NCBI GenBank assembly: GCA_027485615.1
Contig: JAIXQS010000005.1
Coordinates: forward strand, 1 to 64,000
Direction: 5' to 3'
DNA length: 64,000 nucleotides
Source of the DNA: Verrucomicrobiaceae bacterium
GTDB taxonomy: Bacteria; Verrucomicrobiota; Verrucomicrobiia; Verrucomicrobiales; Akkermansiaceae
In this document: positions 51,564 to 61,179 of the stretch, piece after piece
Position numbering within the stretch: position 1 is the stretch's first letter
How the letters are laid out: every line of letters begins with the position of its first letter
The notes under the pieces: model-generated
Database searches by the model: none
What the model saw: the letters and a program-made list of their open reading frames with translations, nothing else
What the model was told of the DNA's origin: nothing
Position numbers and translations under genes: made by a program

Positions 51564-51690
51564 AAATTTTCACCGCAGAGACGCCGAGGCCGCAAAGGGT
51601 CGCAAAGCCAGCACGATGAAAATCATCAAAAAGAACACAACCCGAGCTCCGCGTTCCCTCCGCGACCTCCGCGCCTCTGCGGTGGAAACC
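51564..51690. repeat. inverted pair of dispersed CTTTGCG..TCCGCG..CTCTGCGGTGAAA repeats
   Basis: CACCGCAGAGACGCCGAGGCCGCAAAGGGTCGCAAAG and CTCCGCGTTCCCTCCGCGACCTCCGCGCCTCTGCGGTGGAAA; related copy at 20154-20189. Confidence 0.8.
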
Positions 51691-51737
51691 ACAACCCCAG
51701 CTCTTACTTGAAAGTTGAGATTTAAATTTTGAAGTTA

Positions 51738-52883
51738 ATGAAACACATCGGAATCATCCTCAATGGTGTCACCGGACGCATGGGCACCAACCAGCACCTG
51801 GTCCGCTCCATCCTTGCCATCCGCGACCAGGGCGGAGTCCTTCTCCCGGACGGCTCCCGCCTCATCCCCGATCCCATCCTCACCGGCCGCAACGCCAACA
51901 AGCTCGCCGACCTCGCGAAGGCGCACGGCGTCACCCGTTTCACCACCGATCTCGACGCAGCCCTCGCCGATCCCTACCACGAGATTTTCTTCGACGCCTC
52001 GATCACCCACCACCGCATCCCTTTCCTTGAGCGCGCCATTGCCGCCGGCAAGCATGTCTATTGCGAGAAACCCACCGCCACCGAATACGCGGAAGCCCTG
52101 CGCATCGCCGAAGTTGCGGAGAAAGCTGGCGTGAAAAACGGCACCGTGCAGGACAAGCTCTGGCTACCCGGCATCCGCAAGCTCCAGCTTCTCAAGGAAC
52201 AGGGCTTCTTCGGGAAAATCCTCTCCGTGCGCGGCGAGTTCGGCTACTGGGTTTTCACCGGCGAGCACGAAGGCCAGCCCATCCAGCGCCCTTCCTGGAA
52301 CTACCGCTCCGAGGACGGCGGTGGCATGATCATCGATATGCACTGCCACTGGCGCTACGTGATCGACAACCTCTTCGGCAACGTCACCCGCGTCTTCTGC
52401 AAGGCCGCCACCCACATCCCCGAGCGCTTCGACGAGTCCGGAAAGCCTTACGACTGCACCGCCGACGACTCCGCCTACGCGATCTTCGAAACCGACACCG
52501 GCGTCACCTGCCAGTTCAACTCATCATGGAACGTCCGCGTCCGCCGCGACGATCTTCTCACCATGCAGGTCGATGGCACCGAAGGCTCCGCCATCGTCGG
52601 CCTCCGCAAATGCTGGGCACAGCACCAGTCCGTCACCCCCCGCCCGGTCTGGAACCCGGACATCGATTCCCCCATCGACTACTACGCGAACTGGACGGAA
52701 GTGCCCGACCAGCTCCACTTCGACAACGCCTTCAAGATCCAGTGGGAGATGTTCCTCAAGCACGTTGCGAGCGATGCACCCTTCAAATGGACTCTCCGAG
52801 AGGGCGCAAAAGGCGTGCAGCTCGCAGAGCTTTCCATCAAGTCCCACGAGCAAGGCCGCTGGATGGACGTGCCCGCGTCGTAG
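51738..52883 (+). CDS. Gfo/Idh/MocA family oxidoreductase
   Basis: GITHHRIPF-like region, [20 protein letters not shown] (EKP), [18 protein letters not shown]. Confidence 0.92.
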   Translation: MKHIGIILNGVTGRMGTNQHLVRSILAIRDQGGVLLPDGSRLIPDPILTGRNANKLADLAKAHGVTRFTTDLDAALADPYHEIFFDASITHHRIPFLERAIAAGKHVYCEKPTATEYAEALRIAEVAEKAGVKNGTVQDKLWLPGIRKLQLLKEQGFFGKILSVRGEFGYWVFTGEHEGQPIQRPSWNYRSEDGGGMIIDMHCHWRYVIDNLFGNVTRVFCKAATHIPERFDESGKPYDCTADDSAYAIFETDTGVTCQFNSSWNVRVRRDDLLTMQVDGTEGSAIVGLRKCWAQHQSVTPRPVWNPDIDSPIDYYANWTEVPDQLHFDNAFKIQWEMFLKHVASDAPFKWTLREGAKGVQLAELSIKSHEQGRWMDVPAS

Positions 52884-52886
52884 CCC

Positions 52887-53282
52887 TCACTCCAGAAGTT
52901 TCCGCAACGTGGCGGTGATCTCCTCCCGTGATAGCAAACTCGCCGCCACGGAAAGCGTCAGGTTTACCCAAGCATCCGCATCGAGATCCTCGTTAGGCAG
53001 CAAACCGTTCTCGCTGAGGAAAACGAGGCAAGTGGCGAGCGCCATGCGTTTGTTCCCGTCCACGAACGGATGGTTGCTGCACAGGTAGAAAAGATAAGCC
53101 GCCGCGATCTCGATCGGCTCGCTGATCATCGGGCTGCCCATCATCGTGGCCTGCGGAGCGGCGACCGCTGACTCCAGAAGTTCCATCGAACGAATCCCCT
53201 CCCCGCCTCCATGGGCGGCGAGAACCTCCGCATGGATGGCGAGAACCGCTTCCACTGTGGGATGCTTCAAATCAGCGCTCAT
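52887..53282 (-). CDS. doc: Doc-type (Fic family) toxin
   Basis: HPFVDGNKRMAL Fic/Doc motif; AAAYLFYLCSN. Confidence 0.9.
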   Translation of the reverse strand: MSADLKHPTVEAVLAIHAEVLAAHGGGEGIRSMELLESAVAAPQATMMGSPMISEPIEIAAAYLFYLCSNHPFVDGNKRMALATCLVFLSENGLLPNEDLDADAWVNLTLSVAASLLSREEITATLRKLLE

Positions 53283-53509
53283 GACAGCCTGCGGAAAAGT
53301 TCGCTGTTCTTCCCAATCAACCTCTTGGCCGTTTCGGAAGCCTGCGACGCCTCGATCCGTTCCTGCCTGAGGGGCTGTAGTGTGATACCTCCGCCGGAGT
53401 GAATCTCAAGGTTCACCTCATCCCCGATCTTCAGCCGTGCGAGTTCCATGATCGCGTTGTCGAAAATGATCCCCTGCGAGTTCCCGATCTTCGTGATTTT
53501 CTTGATCAT
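53279..53509 (-). CDS. AbrB/MazE-type antitoxin
   Basis: MIKKITKIGNSQGIIFDNAIMELARLKIGDEVNLEI; ATGA overlap with doc. Confidence 0.87.
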   Translation of the reverse strand: MIKKITKIGNSQGIIFDNAIMELARLKIGDEVNLEIHSGGGITLQPLRQERIEASQASETAKRLIGKNSELFRRLS

Positions 53510-53515
53510 GCGGTA

Positions 53516-53543
53516 ATACTACGTTTTACGAGCCGGATATCAA
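53516..53543 (-). promoter_or_regulatory. putative promoter TTGATA-16-TAGTAT, 6 nt before antitoxin ATG
   Basis: Read directly on minus strand. Confidence 0.55.
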
Positions 53544-53548
53544 GCGAC

Positions 53549-53584
53549 AAAAAAAGAGCCTGACGCATCCCGCCAGGCCCTCTT
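53549..53584 (-). terminator. rho-independent terminator of the NHL-repeat gene
   Basis: On minus: GAGGGCCTG...CAGGCTC followed by TTTTTTT. Confidence 0.75.
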
Positions 53585-53615
53585 CGGTGAAGTTTAAAAC
53601 TTAAGATCTAAGGTT

Positions 53616-54566
53616 TCAAAGCTGCACGTTCCAGCGCAGCAGGCGGCCCCACTTGTTCCACTCCGTGGTAACCACGTTGCCATCCTTGTCGAAGGTCGCT
53701 CCGTGGGGGGAGGTGGTGATGCCTTCGCGCCATTTGTCGGGAGCGACTGCGTTGGTGTTGAATTCCTTGGGGTCGTCGTTTGCGCCAAGGCGCTTGAGGA
53801 CTTTGCCCTCCTTGTCCAGGATGCTGATACCGCTGGCAAGCTGGGCGACGCATACAAGATCGCCGTGGAAATCCACCGTGCAGGGTTTGAGAACGCCGGT
53901 GGCGTAAACACTGAGGAAATTCCCTTCGAGATCGAGATGGATGAGGCGGTCGTTCGTACGGTCACAAACGAGGATGCGTACCGGATCGAAACGATAATCG
54001 AACGCGAACTTGTGCGCGGTGTTGAGATTCCAAGGCTCTCCTTTGCCTGCCGTGGCGCGCTTGAACGTGCCGTCGGTCCCGAAGATCAGGAGACGGTCGG
54101 AGGCGTAACCGTCGATGAGATAGATGTCACCGTTCGGCGCGCGGTCGGCGTGTGTCAGCGCAAACTTCGTTCCGATCTCGGCGGGGATCGCGGAAAGAGG
54201 GATCTCAAGAAGAACCTCGCCTTCCAAGCTGAGCTTCAGGAAGGCCGTTTTCGGATCGCCGAGGCAAGCGGCGAAGATCACGTCCTTGCCGTCTTCCTTC
54301 ACCATCGTGAAACCGTGGAAGTTGTTGCGGGCGTTGGGAAGGTTCCGCAGGTATTTCCCGGAGGCATCGTAAATCTGAACCCCGTTCTTTTCCCCGCCCA
54401 CTACGGAGACGTAGAAATTCCCCTCCGAATCCACATCGATCTCCCCATGGGAATCACCGATGGTCTGAAGCCCTTCGGGCGTTGTCGGCCAACCCTTCTG
54501 GAAATCATATTCATGGGCGGCGGCGAAAGTCGCGAGCGCGACGGATGCAAATAGTGCTGTTTTCAT
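53616..54566 (-). CDS. secreted NHL-repeat/beta-propeller protein
   Basis: Signal peptide; repeated DSEGNFYVS, APNGDIYLIDGYASDRL, DKDGNVV blades. Confidence 0.78.
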   Translation of the reverse strand: MKTALFASVALATFAAAHEYDFQKGWPTTPEGLQTIGDSHGEIDVDSEGNFYVSVVGGEKNGVQIYDASGKYLRNLPNARNNFHGFTMVKEDGKDVIFAACLGDPKTAFLKLSLEGEVLLEIPLSAIPAEIGTKFALTHADRAPNGDIYLIDGYASDRLLIFGTDGTFKRATAGKGEPWNLNTAHKFAFDYRFDPVRILVCDRTNDRLIHLDLEGNFLSVYATGVLKPCTVDFHGDLVCVAQLASGISILDKEGKVLKRLGANDDPKEFNTNAVAPDKWREGITTSPHGATFDKDGNVVTTEWNKWGRLLRWNVQL

Positions 54567-54733
54567 AAATTTCAAATTTCGAAACCCGACTTTCAAATAG
54601 AAGGATGCCGATAGGATGCATATCGGACTCGTATGCGTCCATAACGGATCATCGGAAAAAAAATCACGCATTTCCCCATGACCAGCAGAGTCGAATCCCT
54701 CTTCCTTGAAAGTTGAATTTTGAAAATTGAATA

Positions 54734-55162
54734 TTACGCGCACTTCGGGCACGTCCCGAAAAACTCCAGCTCGTGGTAAAGCCCGCGGTATCCGGTTTTT
54801 TCGCGGATCTCGTCCTCCAGCTCGTGGACGGGACATGGGGCCTTGATGGACTCGATTTTTCCGCATCCGGTGCAGATCAGGTAGTCGCTATGCTTGCCGG
54901 GCTGGAGCAGGGTGAAATAAGCGGCACGCTCGTGCAGTCCTAGGCGGCGGAGGATGCCGTGTTCGCAGAGGCGCTGGAGAAGGCGATAGACGGTCGCCTT
55001 GTCGCACTGGTCGGCAAGGCGCTCCGATGCGGTCAGCTCGGCGAGCGTCATGGGTCTATCTCCCTCCACAAGGGTGGCGAGCAACTCCTCGAGCGCTTTG
55101 GTGCGGCGGAGACCGAGATCACGGCAGCGCGCGACGGCTTGTTTCACTGGGTTTTCCGACAT
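54734..55162 (-). CDS. Fur-family transcriptional regulator
   Basis: KATVYRLLQRLCEHGILRR; CTGCGK and CPKC zinc sites. Confidence 0.9.
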   Translation of the reverse strand: MSENPVKQAVARCRDLGLRRTKALEELLATLVEGDRPMTLAELTASERLADQCDKATVYRLLQRLCEHGILRRLGLHERAAYFTLLQPGKHSDYLICTGCGKIESIKAPCPVHELEDEIREKTGYRGLYHELEFFGTCPKCA

Positions 55163-55166
55163 GGGT

Positions 55167-56198
55167 TTAGAAAAGCTTCGTCTGTGGGTCTTCGGGTTTC
55201 AAGGGCGGAAGTGCCGCGCCGATTTTTTCGTAGGCGGCGGGCATCGCCGTGCGTCCGCGCGGGGTGCGCTGGATGAAGCCCTGCATGATCAGGAAAGGCT
55301 CGTGCACCTCTTCCAGCGTCGCCGCGTCCTCGCCTACCGCGACCGCCAGCGATCCGAGACCGACCGGCCCGCCGTTGAATTTGTAGATCATCACTTCCAG
55401 CAAACGCTTATCCATTTCGTCGAGCCCGTCGGCATCGATCTCGATCATCGCGAGCGCACCTTCGGCATTTTCCCGGTCGATGATGCCATTGCCGCGCACC
55501 TGGGCGAAGTCCCGCACCCAGCGCAGCAGGGCGTTCGCCACACGCGGGGTGCCGCGGGAACGGGCGGCGATCTCCAGCGCGCCGGGGCGATGGATGTGCG
55601 TTTCCAACAAACCTGCCGAACGCTCGATGATATCGGCGAGTTCCTCGCGGTTGTAGTAGTCGAGACGGTTGATCAGGCCGAAACGGGATCGCAGCGGCGC
55701 GGTCAGCATCCCGGAGCGCGTCGTCGCGCCGACAAGGGTGAAGCGCGGCAGGTTGATCTGGATCGACCGCGCCGAGGGGCCGGAGTCGATGATGATGTCG
55801 AGACGGTAATCCTCCATCGCGGGGTAAAGGTATTCCTCGATCGCCGGGTGGAGGCGGTGGATCTCGTCGATGAAAAGGATGTCGCCTTTCTGGATGTTCG
55901 TGAGGATGCCGGCGAGGTCGCCCGCCTTCTCGATCTGCGGCCCGGAGGTGGTGTGCATCTGGGTGCCCGCCGCCTTGGCGATCAGGTTTGCCAGCGTCGT
56001 TTTCCCCAAGCCCGGCGGTCCGGAAAGCAGCACATGGTCGAGCACGTCGCCGCGCCGTTTCGCCGCCTCCAGCATCAGCAGCACGCGGTCTTTCACCTTC
56101 TCCTGCCCGATGAACTCGGAAAACGCGGGAGGCCGCAGCGAGACATCGAAGGGTGTCGCGGGTGCGGTGGTGGTCTGCTGGTAGAAATTCTCGGGCAT
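55167..56198 (-). CDS. ruvB: Holliday junction branch migration helicase RuvB
   Basis: [46 protein letters not shown]. Confidence 0.98.
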   Translation of the reverse strand: MPENFYQQTTTAPATPFDVSLRPPAFSEFIGQEKVKDRVLLMLEAAKRRGDVLDHVLLSGPPGLGKTTLANLIAKAAGTQMHTTSGPQIEKAGDLAGILTNIQKGDILFIDEIHRLHPAIEEYLYPAMEDYRLDIIIDSGPSARSIQINLPRFTLVGATTRSGMLTAPLRSRFGLINRLDYYNREELADIIERSAGLLETHIHRPGALEIAARSRGTPRVANALLRWVRDFAQVRGNGIIDRENAEGALAMIEIDADGLDEMDKRLLEVMIYKFNGGPVGLGSLAVAVGEDAATLEEVHEPFLIMQGFIQRTPRGRTAMPAAYEKIGAALPPLKPEDPQTKLF

Positions 56199-56397
56199 CC
56201 TTCGCTGAGGGTTTCTAGGCGATCTGCCCGCCGAGGGGAAGGGCGGATTGGGGAGCGCCCGAATCTTGTTTGAAGCCGAAACACCATCGCCCGGGCTGAA
56301 GCTGTCCACTTCGCGCCGCCCACAGCGACGGCGGCACTTCGTGTTCTGGGATTCACAGGGAAACGGCAAGAACCGCCCGTTCACTCCAACTGCGGAA

Positions 56398-56425
56398 TTG
56401 ATCTCCCTCCCCCGCCGCCTATCCT
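56398..56425 (+). promoter_or_regulatory. putative promoter TTGATC-16-TATCCT, 6 nt before ATG
   Basis: Read directly. Confidence 0.5.
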
Positions 56426-56431
56426 CCCGGC

Positions 56432-56887
56432 ATGAGCGACACCACCCTACGCATTTCCGACGACATCAAGACCGCCATGCGGGCGAAGGATTCGACCGCA
56501 CTCAACGCCCTGCGCGCGCTGAAAAGCGCGATGACCAACGCCGCCATCGAGAAGGGCGGGCTGGGCACGGTGCTGGATGAGCCGGAAATTCTCGCGGTGA
56601 TCCGCAAGCAGATCAAGCAGCGCCAGGATTCCATCGAGCAGTTCGAAAAGGCCGACCGCGCAGAGCTCGCCGCAAACGAGAAGGCGGAGATCGCGATCCT
56701 TTCCCAATACCTCCCCGCCGCGCTCACGGAAGAGCAGATCGCCGGAATCGTCGATCAGGCCGTTTCGGAAACCGGCGCGTCCTCGAAGGCGGACATGGGC
56801 AAGGCGATGAAGCGCGCCCAGGAGCTTTCCGAAGGCCGCGCCGACGGCAAGCTGCTCTCCGCCGCGGTGATGAAACGGCTTTCGTGA
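56432..56887 (+). CDS. GatB/YqeY domain-containing protein
   Basis: [61 protein letters not shown]. Confidence 0.93.
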   Translation: MSDTTLRISDDIKTAMRAKDSTALNALRALKSAMTNAAIEKGGLGTVLDEPEILAVIRKQIKQRQDSIEQFEKADRAELAANEKAEIAILSQYLPAALTEEQIAGIVDQAVSETGASSKADMGKAMKRAQELSEGRADGKLLSAAVMKRLS

Positions 56888-56934
56888 AGGAACCGTCGCT
56901 TGCGCTCCGGGCGGGGCGTGTGTTTCATGTGGGC

Positions 56935-58056
56935 ATGTTACGGATATTCATCGCAGCCCTTTTCCTCTTATCCCCGCTCCACGCCGTCACCATCCCTCAC
57001 TCCGAGGCGGGCAAACACGTCGCCCAGGAGGTGACCGTCACCGGCAAGGTCTCCAGCGTGAAAACGATCGCATCCGGCATGACCTTCGTGAATTTCGGCA
57101 CGCGCGGCGCGGCGGACGCTTTCACCGCCGTGGGGAAACCGGGCGCGGTCGATGGACAGGCGCTGCTCGCCTATGACGGCAAGGACGTGGAGGTCACCGG
57201 CACGGTCGAGCTTTATAAGAACAGCCCGCAGATCGTCCTGAAATCGCCCGAGTCGATCCGCCTTTCCGGAGCCGCACCCACACCCGGAGGAGAACCCGCA
57301 CCCGGAACGACGGAGAAACCCGAGCCCGCAGTCACCGCGCCCGCGGCCTTCGAGATCGAGCCTCTGGATCTGAAGCTGGAGCGCGAGGAAGTGCGCATGG
57401 CCGGCAAGTCGCCCTCGGGATTCGTCCCGACGAACGCCGAGGTCTTCATCGCCGTGCCCAAGGATTTCAAACCGCAGGCAGGCCAGCGGGTGCTTGCCGT
57501 GGTGCCGGATTTCAAAAGCGAGGAGGAGCTGGAAAAACTCGTCAGGCTGCACGCCAAAGTGGCCGCACCGAAGGGTTGGTTGGTATTCACCGCACATTGC
57601 CCGACGCCCGACGAATTCCCCACCGACGGCCTCTACGCCGCCGTCATCAGCGCCACGATGCGGCATCTCGCCGGCAAGTATCCCGGCGCGGAGGAATGGC
57701 CGCTCTACGTCGCGGGAAGCTCCATGGGAGCGGGTCGCGCAAGCCTCGCATCCGGCGCGCTGATCAAGGAGGACTTCGTTGTGCCGGGGATTTTCCTCAG
57801 CTCCCTGAAATGGCAGGACATTACGAAATCCGTGAAAACCTTCTCCCCTTCCAAAAGCGCGGTAAGGGATCTGAAGGTTTACATTTCTCAAGGAGAGAAG
57901 GACTTCTATGCGACCAAAGCGCAAAGCCTCGCGGAAGCGGAGGAAATCCGCGAGGCGGGCGTGAAAGACGTCCGCCACGAAGTCCACCCCGGACGCGGCG
58001 GCATGGATGCGGCCAGCTTGGCGAAAGCCCTGGATTGGTTCGCGGAACCGGAGTAG
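56935..58056 (+). CDS. secreted protein: N-terminal OB-fold-like region plus C-terminal alpha/beta hydrolase-like region
   Basis: GKHVAQEVTVTGKVSSVK...DGKDVEVTGTVELYKNSPQI; WPLYVAGSSMGAGRASL. Confidence 0.6.
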   Translation: MLRIFIAALFLLSPLHAVTIPHSEAGKHVAQEVTVTGKVSSVKTIASGMTFVNFGTRGAADAFTAVGKPGAVDGQALLAYDGKDVEVTGTVELYKNSPQIVLKSPESIRLSGAAPTPGGEPAPGTTEKPEPAVTAPAAFEIEPLDLKLEREEVRMAGKSPSGFVPTNAEVFIAVPKDFKPQAGQRVLAVVPDFKSEEELEKLVRLHAKVAAPKGWLVFTAHCPTPDEFPTDGLYAAVISATMRHLAGKYPGAEEWPLYVAGSSMGAGRASLASGALIKEDFVVPGIFLSSLKWQDITKSVKTFSPSKSAVRDLKVYISQGEKDFYATKAQSLAEAEEIREAGVKDVRHEVHPGRGGMDAASLAKALDWFAEPE

Positions 58057-58084
58057 GTAGCGATGGCCGCGTGCGCTCACGGCG

Positions 58085-58539
58085 GTGCCTGTGTTTCACA
58101 GCGGCGTGTTCCGAATTTTTCTAGCCGCCCTTTTCCTCGGATCGCAGCTCCAAGCCGTCACCATTTCCCACACCGAGGCGGGCAAGCACGTGGGACAGGA
58201 AATGGAGGTCACCGGCACCGTGGAGATGCAAAACGAAAAACCGAAGATCATCCTGAGGACGGCGGACTCCATCCGGATTTCCAGCACAGCACCCGCAGCC
58301 GAAGCACCGCAAACAACCGAGCCCGCCGCCCCCGCCCACTTCGTGATCCAGGCGGCGATGCGGCACCTCGACGAGAAGCAAAAGGGGGTGAAGGACTGGC
58401 CGCTTTATCTCGGGGGAAATTCCTCGGGATCCGGGAGGCGGGTGTGAAAAACGTGCGCCACGAGAGCCAGTCCGGGCGCGGAGGGCTGGACCCGGCCGGC
58501 TTCGCGCAGGCCTTGGACTGGTTTGCCGGACCGGAGTGA
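58085..58539 (+). pseudogene. degraded tandem copy of the upstream 56935-58056 gene
   Basis: Same N-terminus and C-terminus (IREAGVKNVRHESQSGRGGLDPAGFAQALDWFAGPE) with internal deletions and a frame change. Confidence 0.8.
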
Positions 58540-58551
58540 ACCGTTTCGCCA

Positions 58552-58580
58552 TTGCCGATTCGCCCGGGCGTGCTAAGTAT
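58552..58580 (+). promoter_or_regulatory. putative promoter TTGCCG-16/17-TAAGTAT, 7 nt before hflX ATG
   Basis: Read directly. Confidence 0.5.
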
Positions 58581-58587
58581 CCGTCCG

Positions 58588-59886
58588 ATGTTTGAGGTAA
58601 GACTGAAACCCGATATGGTCGAGCGCGCGCTTGTCGTGCGGCTGTATTTCGACAAAAGCGAGGAGGCGGAGTCCGCCTCGCTGCTGGCGGAGCTCGGCGA
58701 GCTCGTCTCCACCCTCGGCATCGGTATCGCAGACTTGGTGCTGGCCCGCTCGCGCGAGATGCATAAGAAATTTCTCTGCGGCACCGGTAAGGCGGCGGAG
58801 ATCGTTGAGCTGGCCAAGGCTCACGAGTGCGACGTGATCGTCATCGACAACAACCTCTACCCCTCCCAGCAGCGCGAATGGGAGAAACTCGCCGACCTCT
58901 GCGTGATCGACCGCGAGGAGGTCATCCTCGATATTTTCGCAAAGCGCGCCCACACCCGCGAAGCCCGCCTCCAAGTTGAGTTGGCGCGGATGCAATACGC
59001 CCTGCCCCGCCTTGCGCGGATGTGGGGACACCTTGACCGCGAGGGCGGCGGCGGCGGTTCCGGCGGCGGCGGTGGTGCCGAGCGCGGTATGGGCGAGAAA
59101 CAGATCGAGATCGACCGGCGGCTCGCCCACATGAGCATCGACCGCTGCAAGCGCGAGCTGGAGATCGTCCGCAAACAGCGCAAGACCCAGCGCAAGGAGC
59201 GCGAGAAATTCGAAACACCGCACGCCTCCATCGTCGGCTATACGAACGCTGGGAAATCCACCCTGCTCAACCTCCTTTCCGGCTCCGACGTTCTTGCGAA
59301 GGACATGCTTTTCGCCACGCTCGACACCACCACCCGCCGCATCGAGCTGCCCGACGGCCAGCCGCTGCTCATCACCGATACGGTCGGCTTCGTCCGCAAT
59401 CTACCACACCGCCTGATTGAGGCCTTCAAGGCGACTCTTGAGGAATCCGTGCTCTCCGATTTCCTGATCCACGTTCTCGACGCCAACGCGCCGGAGATCA
59501 TGCGTTTCCACGACACTACGCTCAAGGTATTGGAGGAACTCGGCGCCCTGGACAAACCCGTGATCACCATCCTCAACAAGATCGATGTCGTGGAGGATGC
59601 GGAAACACTCGAACGCCTTGACCGTGATTTCCCTGATGCGATCCGCACCTCCTCGCTCACCGGCGAGGGCATGCCGGAGCTTCTGCGAGCCTGTTCCCAT
59701 GTCCTCGCCGACCGCGTCGCCCGCCGCCAATACCGCATTCCCCAGATGCGCGGCGACCTCCTCCACCTGCTCCACACCGACGCGAAAGTCCTCTCCACCG
59801 ATTACGAGCAGAACGATATCCTTGTCAGCGCCGTTGTCCCCGCCGCCATCGCCGGTCGGCTCTCGTCATACCTCATTCCCGTCTGA
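58588..59886 (+). CDS. hflX: GTPase HflX
   Basis: SIVGYTNAGKSTLLNLLSG, FATLDTTTR, TDTVGFVRNLPHRLIEAFKATLEE, NKID. Confidence 0.96.
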   Translation: MFEVRLKPDMVERALVVRLYFDKSEEAESASLLAELGELVSTLGIGIADLVLARSREMHKKFLCGTGKAAEIVELAKAHECDVIVIDNNLYPSQQREWEKLADLCVIDREEVILDIFAKRAHTREARLQVELARMQYALPRLARMWGHLDREGGGGGSGGGGGAERGMGEKQIEIDRRLAHMSIDRCKRELEIVRKQRKTQRKEREKFETPHASIVGYTNAGKSTLLNLLSGSDVLAKDMLFATLDTTTRRIELPDGQPLLITDTVGFVRNLPHRLIEAFKATLEESVLSDFLIHVLDANAPEIMRFHDTTLKVLEELGALDKPVITILNKIDVVEDAETLERLDRDFPDAIRTSSLTGEGMPELLRACSHVLADRVARRQYRIPQMRGDLLHLLHTDAKVLSTDYEQNDILVSAVVPAAIAGRLSSYLIPV

Positions 59887-59892
59887 ATTTTT

Positions 59893-61068
59893 ATGCGCAT
59901 CATATCCTTCGTCCTCCTGCTCTGCCTGATCCAAGCCCAAGCCCAAACACCGGCTGAAGAAGGCCGCGTCCTCAAGGCGCTGCCCCTAGATTTCGATGAA
60001 TCTCCGGAGCAACCCGCCGCCGCCGGGCCTGAGCCGGCGCACCAGCCTGAGCCGACACCCACACCGGCACCCGAACCAACGCTAACCCCCGCCCCATCTC
60101 CCAATCCCGCACCTGTTGAGATTTCCCCCATCGACCAGAAACCCACGGGCGATGACGCGGTGAGGCTCCAGATTTTTCTCGATCATGAGAACTTCGGCCC
60201 CGGCGTGATCGACGGCAAGATCGGCCAGTTTTCCGAACTCGCGGTGAAATCATGGAACGAACTCCACGGCCATCCGCTCGATAGCTGGACTGAGGTGAAC
60301 ACCGCCGCCCGCAAGGCCGTCCCGAATCCCTACGCCGTTGCCATCGTCCCGGAGGTCTCCGAGAAATGGGTGGATACCAAGCTCACCTACAAGCGCTCCC
60401 AACAGGGGAATGTGAAACGCATGTCCTACCGCTCAATCGTGGAGTTCATGTCGGAGCGCTACCACACGGACATCCCCTATCTTACCGCGCTCAACCCGAA
60501 CGTGAAGATCTACAACCTCAAGCCGCGCGACACGATCATCGTCCCGAACGTGAACGCCTTTCAGATCGAGAACCTCACGGGCGCCGCGTTCGAGCAGGAC
60601 GAAGCCCTTTCCCAGCGCCACGCAGTCATCGACACCAAGCTCAACCAGGTGCGCATCTACGAGGCGAACCTCCGCGCCCTCGTCGTCGCCGATCCCGAAG
60701 CTCCCACCCGTGTCGCGAACCAGAGCCTGATCGCCACTTTCCCGATCACGCCCGGCAAGCCCCAGTTCATCCGTTACGGGAAATGGACGATGCAGAACGC
60801 CGTGGAACTTCCCGTCTGGCGCTACGACCAGCAACTCCTCGACACCGGCAAGCGCTCCAACAACGCAATCAACATCGCCGGCGGGCCGAACAACCCGGTC
60901 GGCGTCCTCTGGTGCGGCCTTTCCAAACCCGGCATCGGAATGCACGGCACCTCCGATCCCGAAACCATCGGTCGCTCCCGCTCCGCCGGCTGCATCCGCC
61001 TCGCCAACTGGGACATCGTCCGCATCCCGGGCCTGCTCAGGCCGGGCGCGAGCGTCGAGATCCGGTGA
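59893..61068 (+). CDS. L,D-transpeptidase with Pro-rich linker
   Basis: YkuD motif HGTSDPETIGRSRSAGCIRLANWD. Confidence 0.9.
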   Translation: MRIISFVLLLCLIQAQAQTPAEEGRVLKALPLDFDESPEQPAAAGPEPAHQPEPTPTPAPEPTLTPAPSPNPAPVEISPIDQKPTGDDAVRLQIFLDHENFGPGVIDGKIGQFSELAVKSWNELHGHPLDSWTEVNTAARKAVPNPYAVAIVPEVSEKWVDTKLTYKRSQQGNVKRMSYRSIVEFMSERYHTDIPYLTALNPNVKIYNLKPRDTIIVPNVNAFQIENLTGAAFEQDEALSQRHAVIDTKLNQVRIYEANLRALVVADPEAPTRVANQSLIATFPITPGKPQFIRYGKWTMQNAVELPVWRYDQQLLDTGKRSNNAINIAGGPNNPVGVLWCGLSKPGIGMHGTSDPETIGRSRSAGCIRLANWDIVRIPGLLRPGASVEIR

Positions 61069-61071
61069 AGT

Positions 61072-61175
61072 AAATGCTGAAACGCTAAAAAGCTGAAAAA
61101 CTGAGATGAGAATTCCAAACCCGGCGCTCACTGCTCTTCATTTCAGCGTTTCAGTTCTCAGCATTTCAGCTTTTA
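61072..61175. repeat. imperfect inverted array of GCTGAAA-type words
   Basis: AAATGCTGAAACGCTAAAAAGCTGAAAAACTGAG ... CATTTCAGCGTTTCAGTTCTCAGCATTTCAGCTTTTA. Confidence 0.8.
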
Positions 61176-61179
61176 CCCC

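Noticed and set aside
54999-56273. Plus-strand 424-aa ORF opposite ruvB/fur
   Set aside because: Antisense shadow of conserved ruvB.
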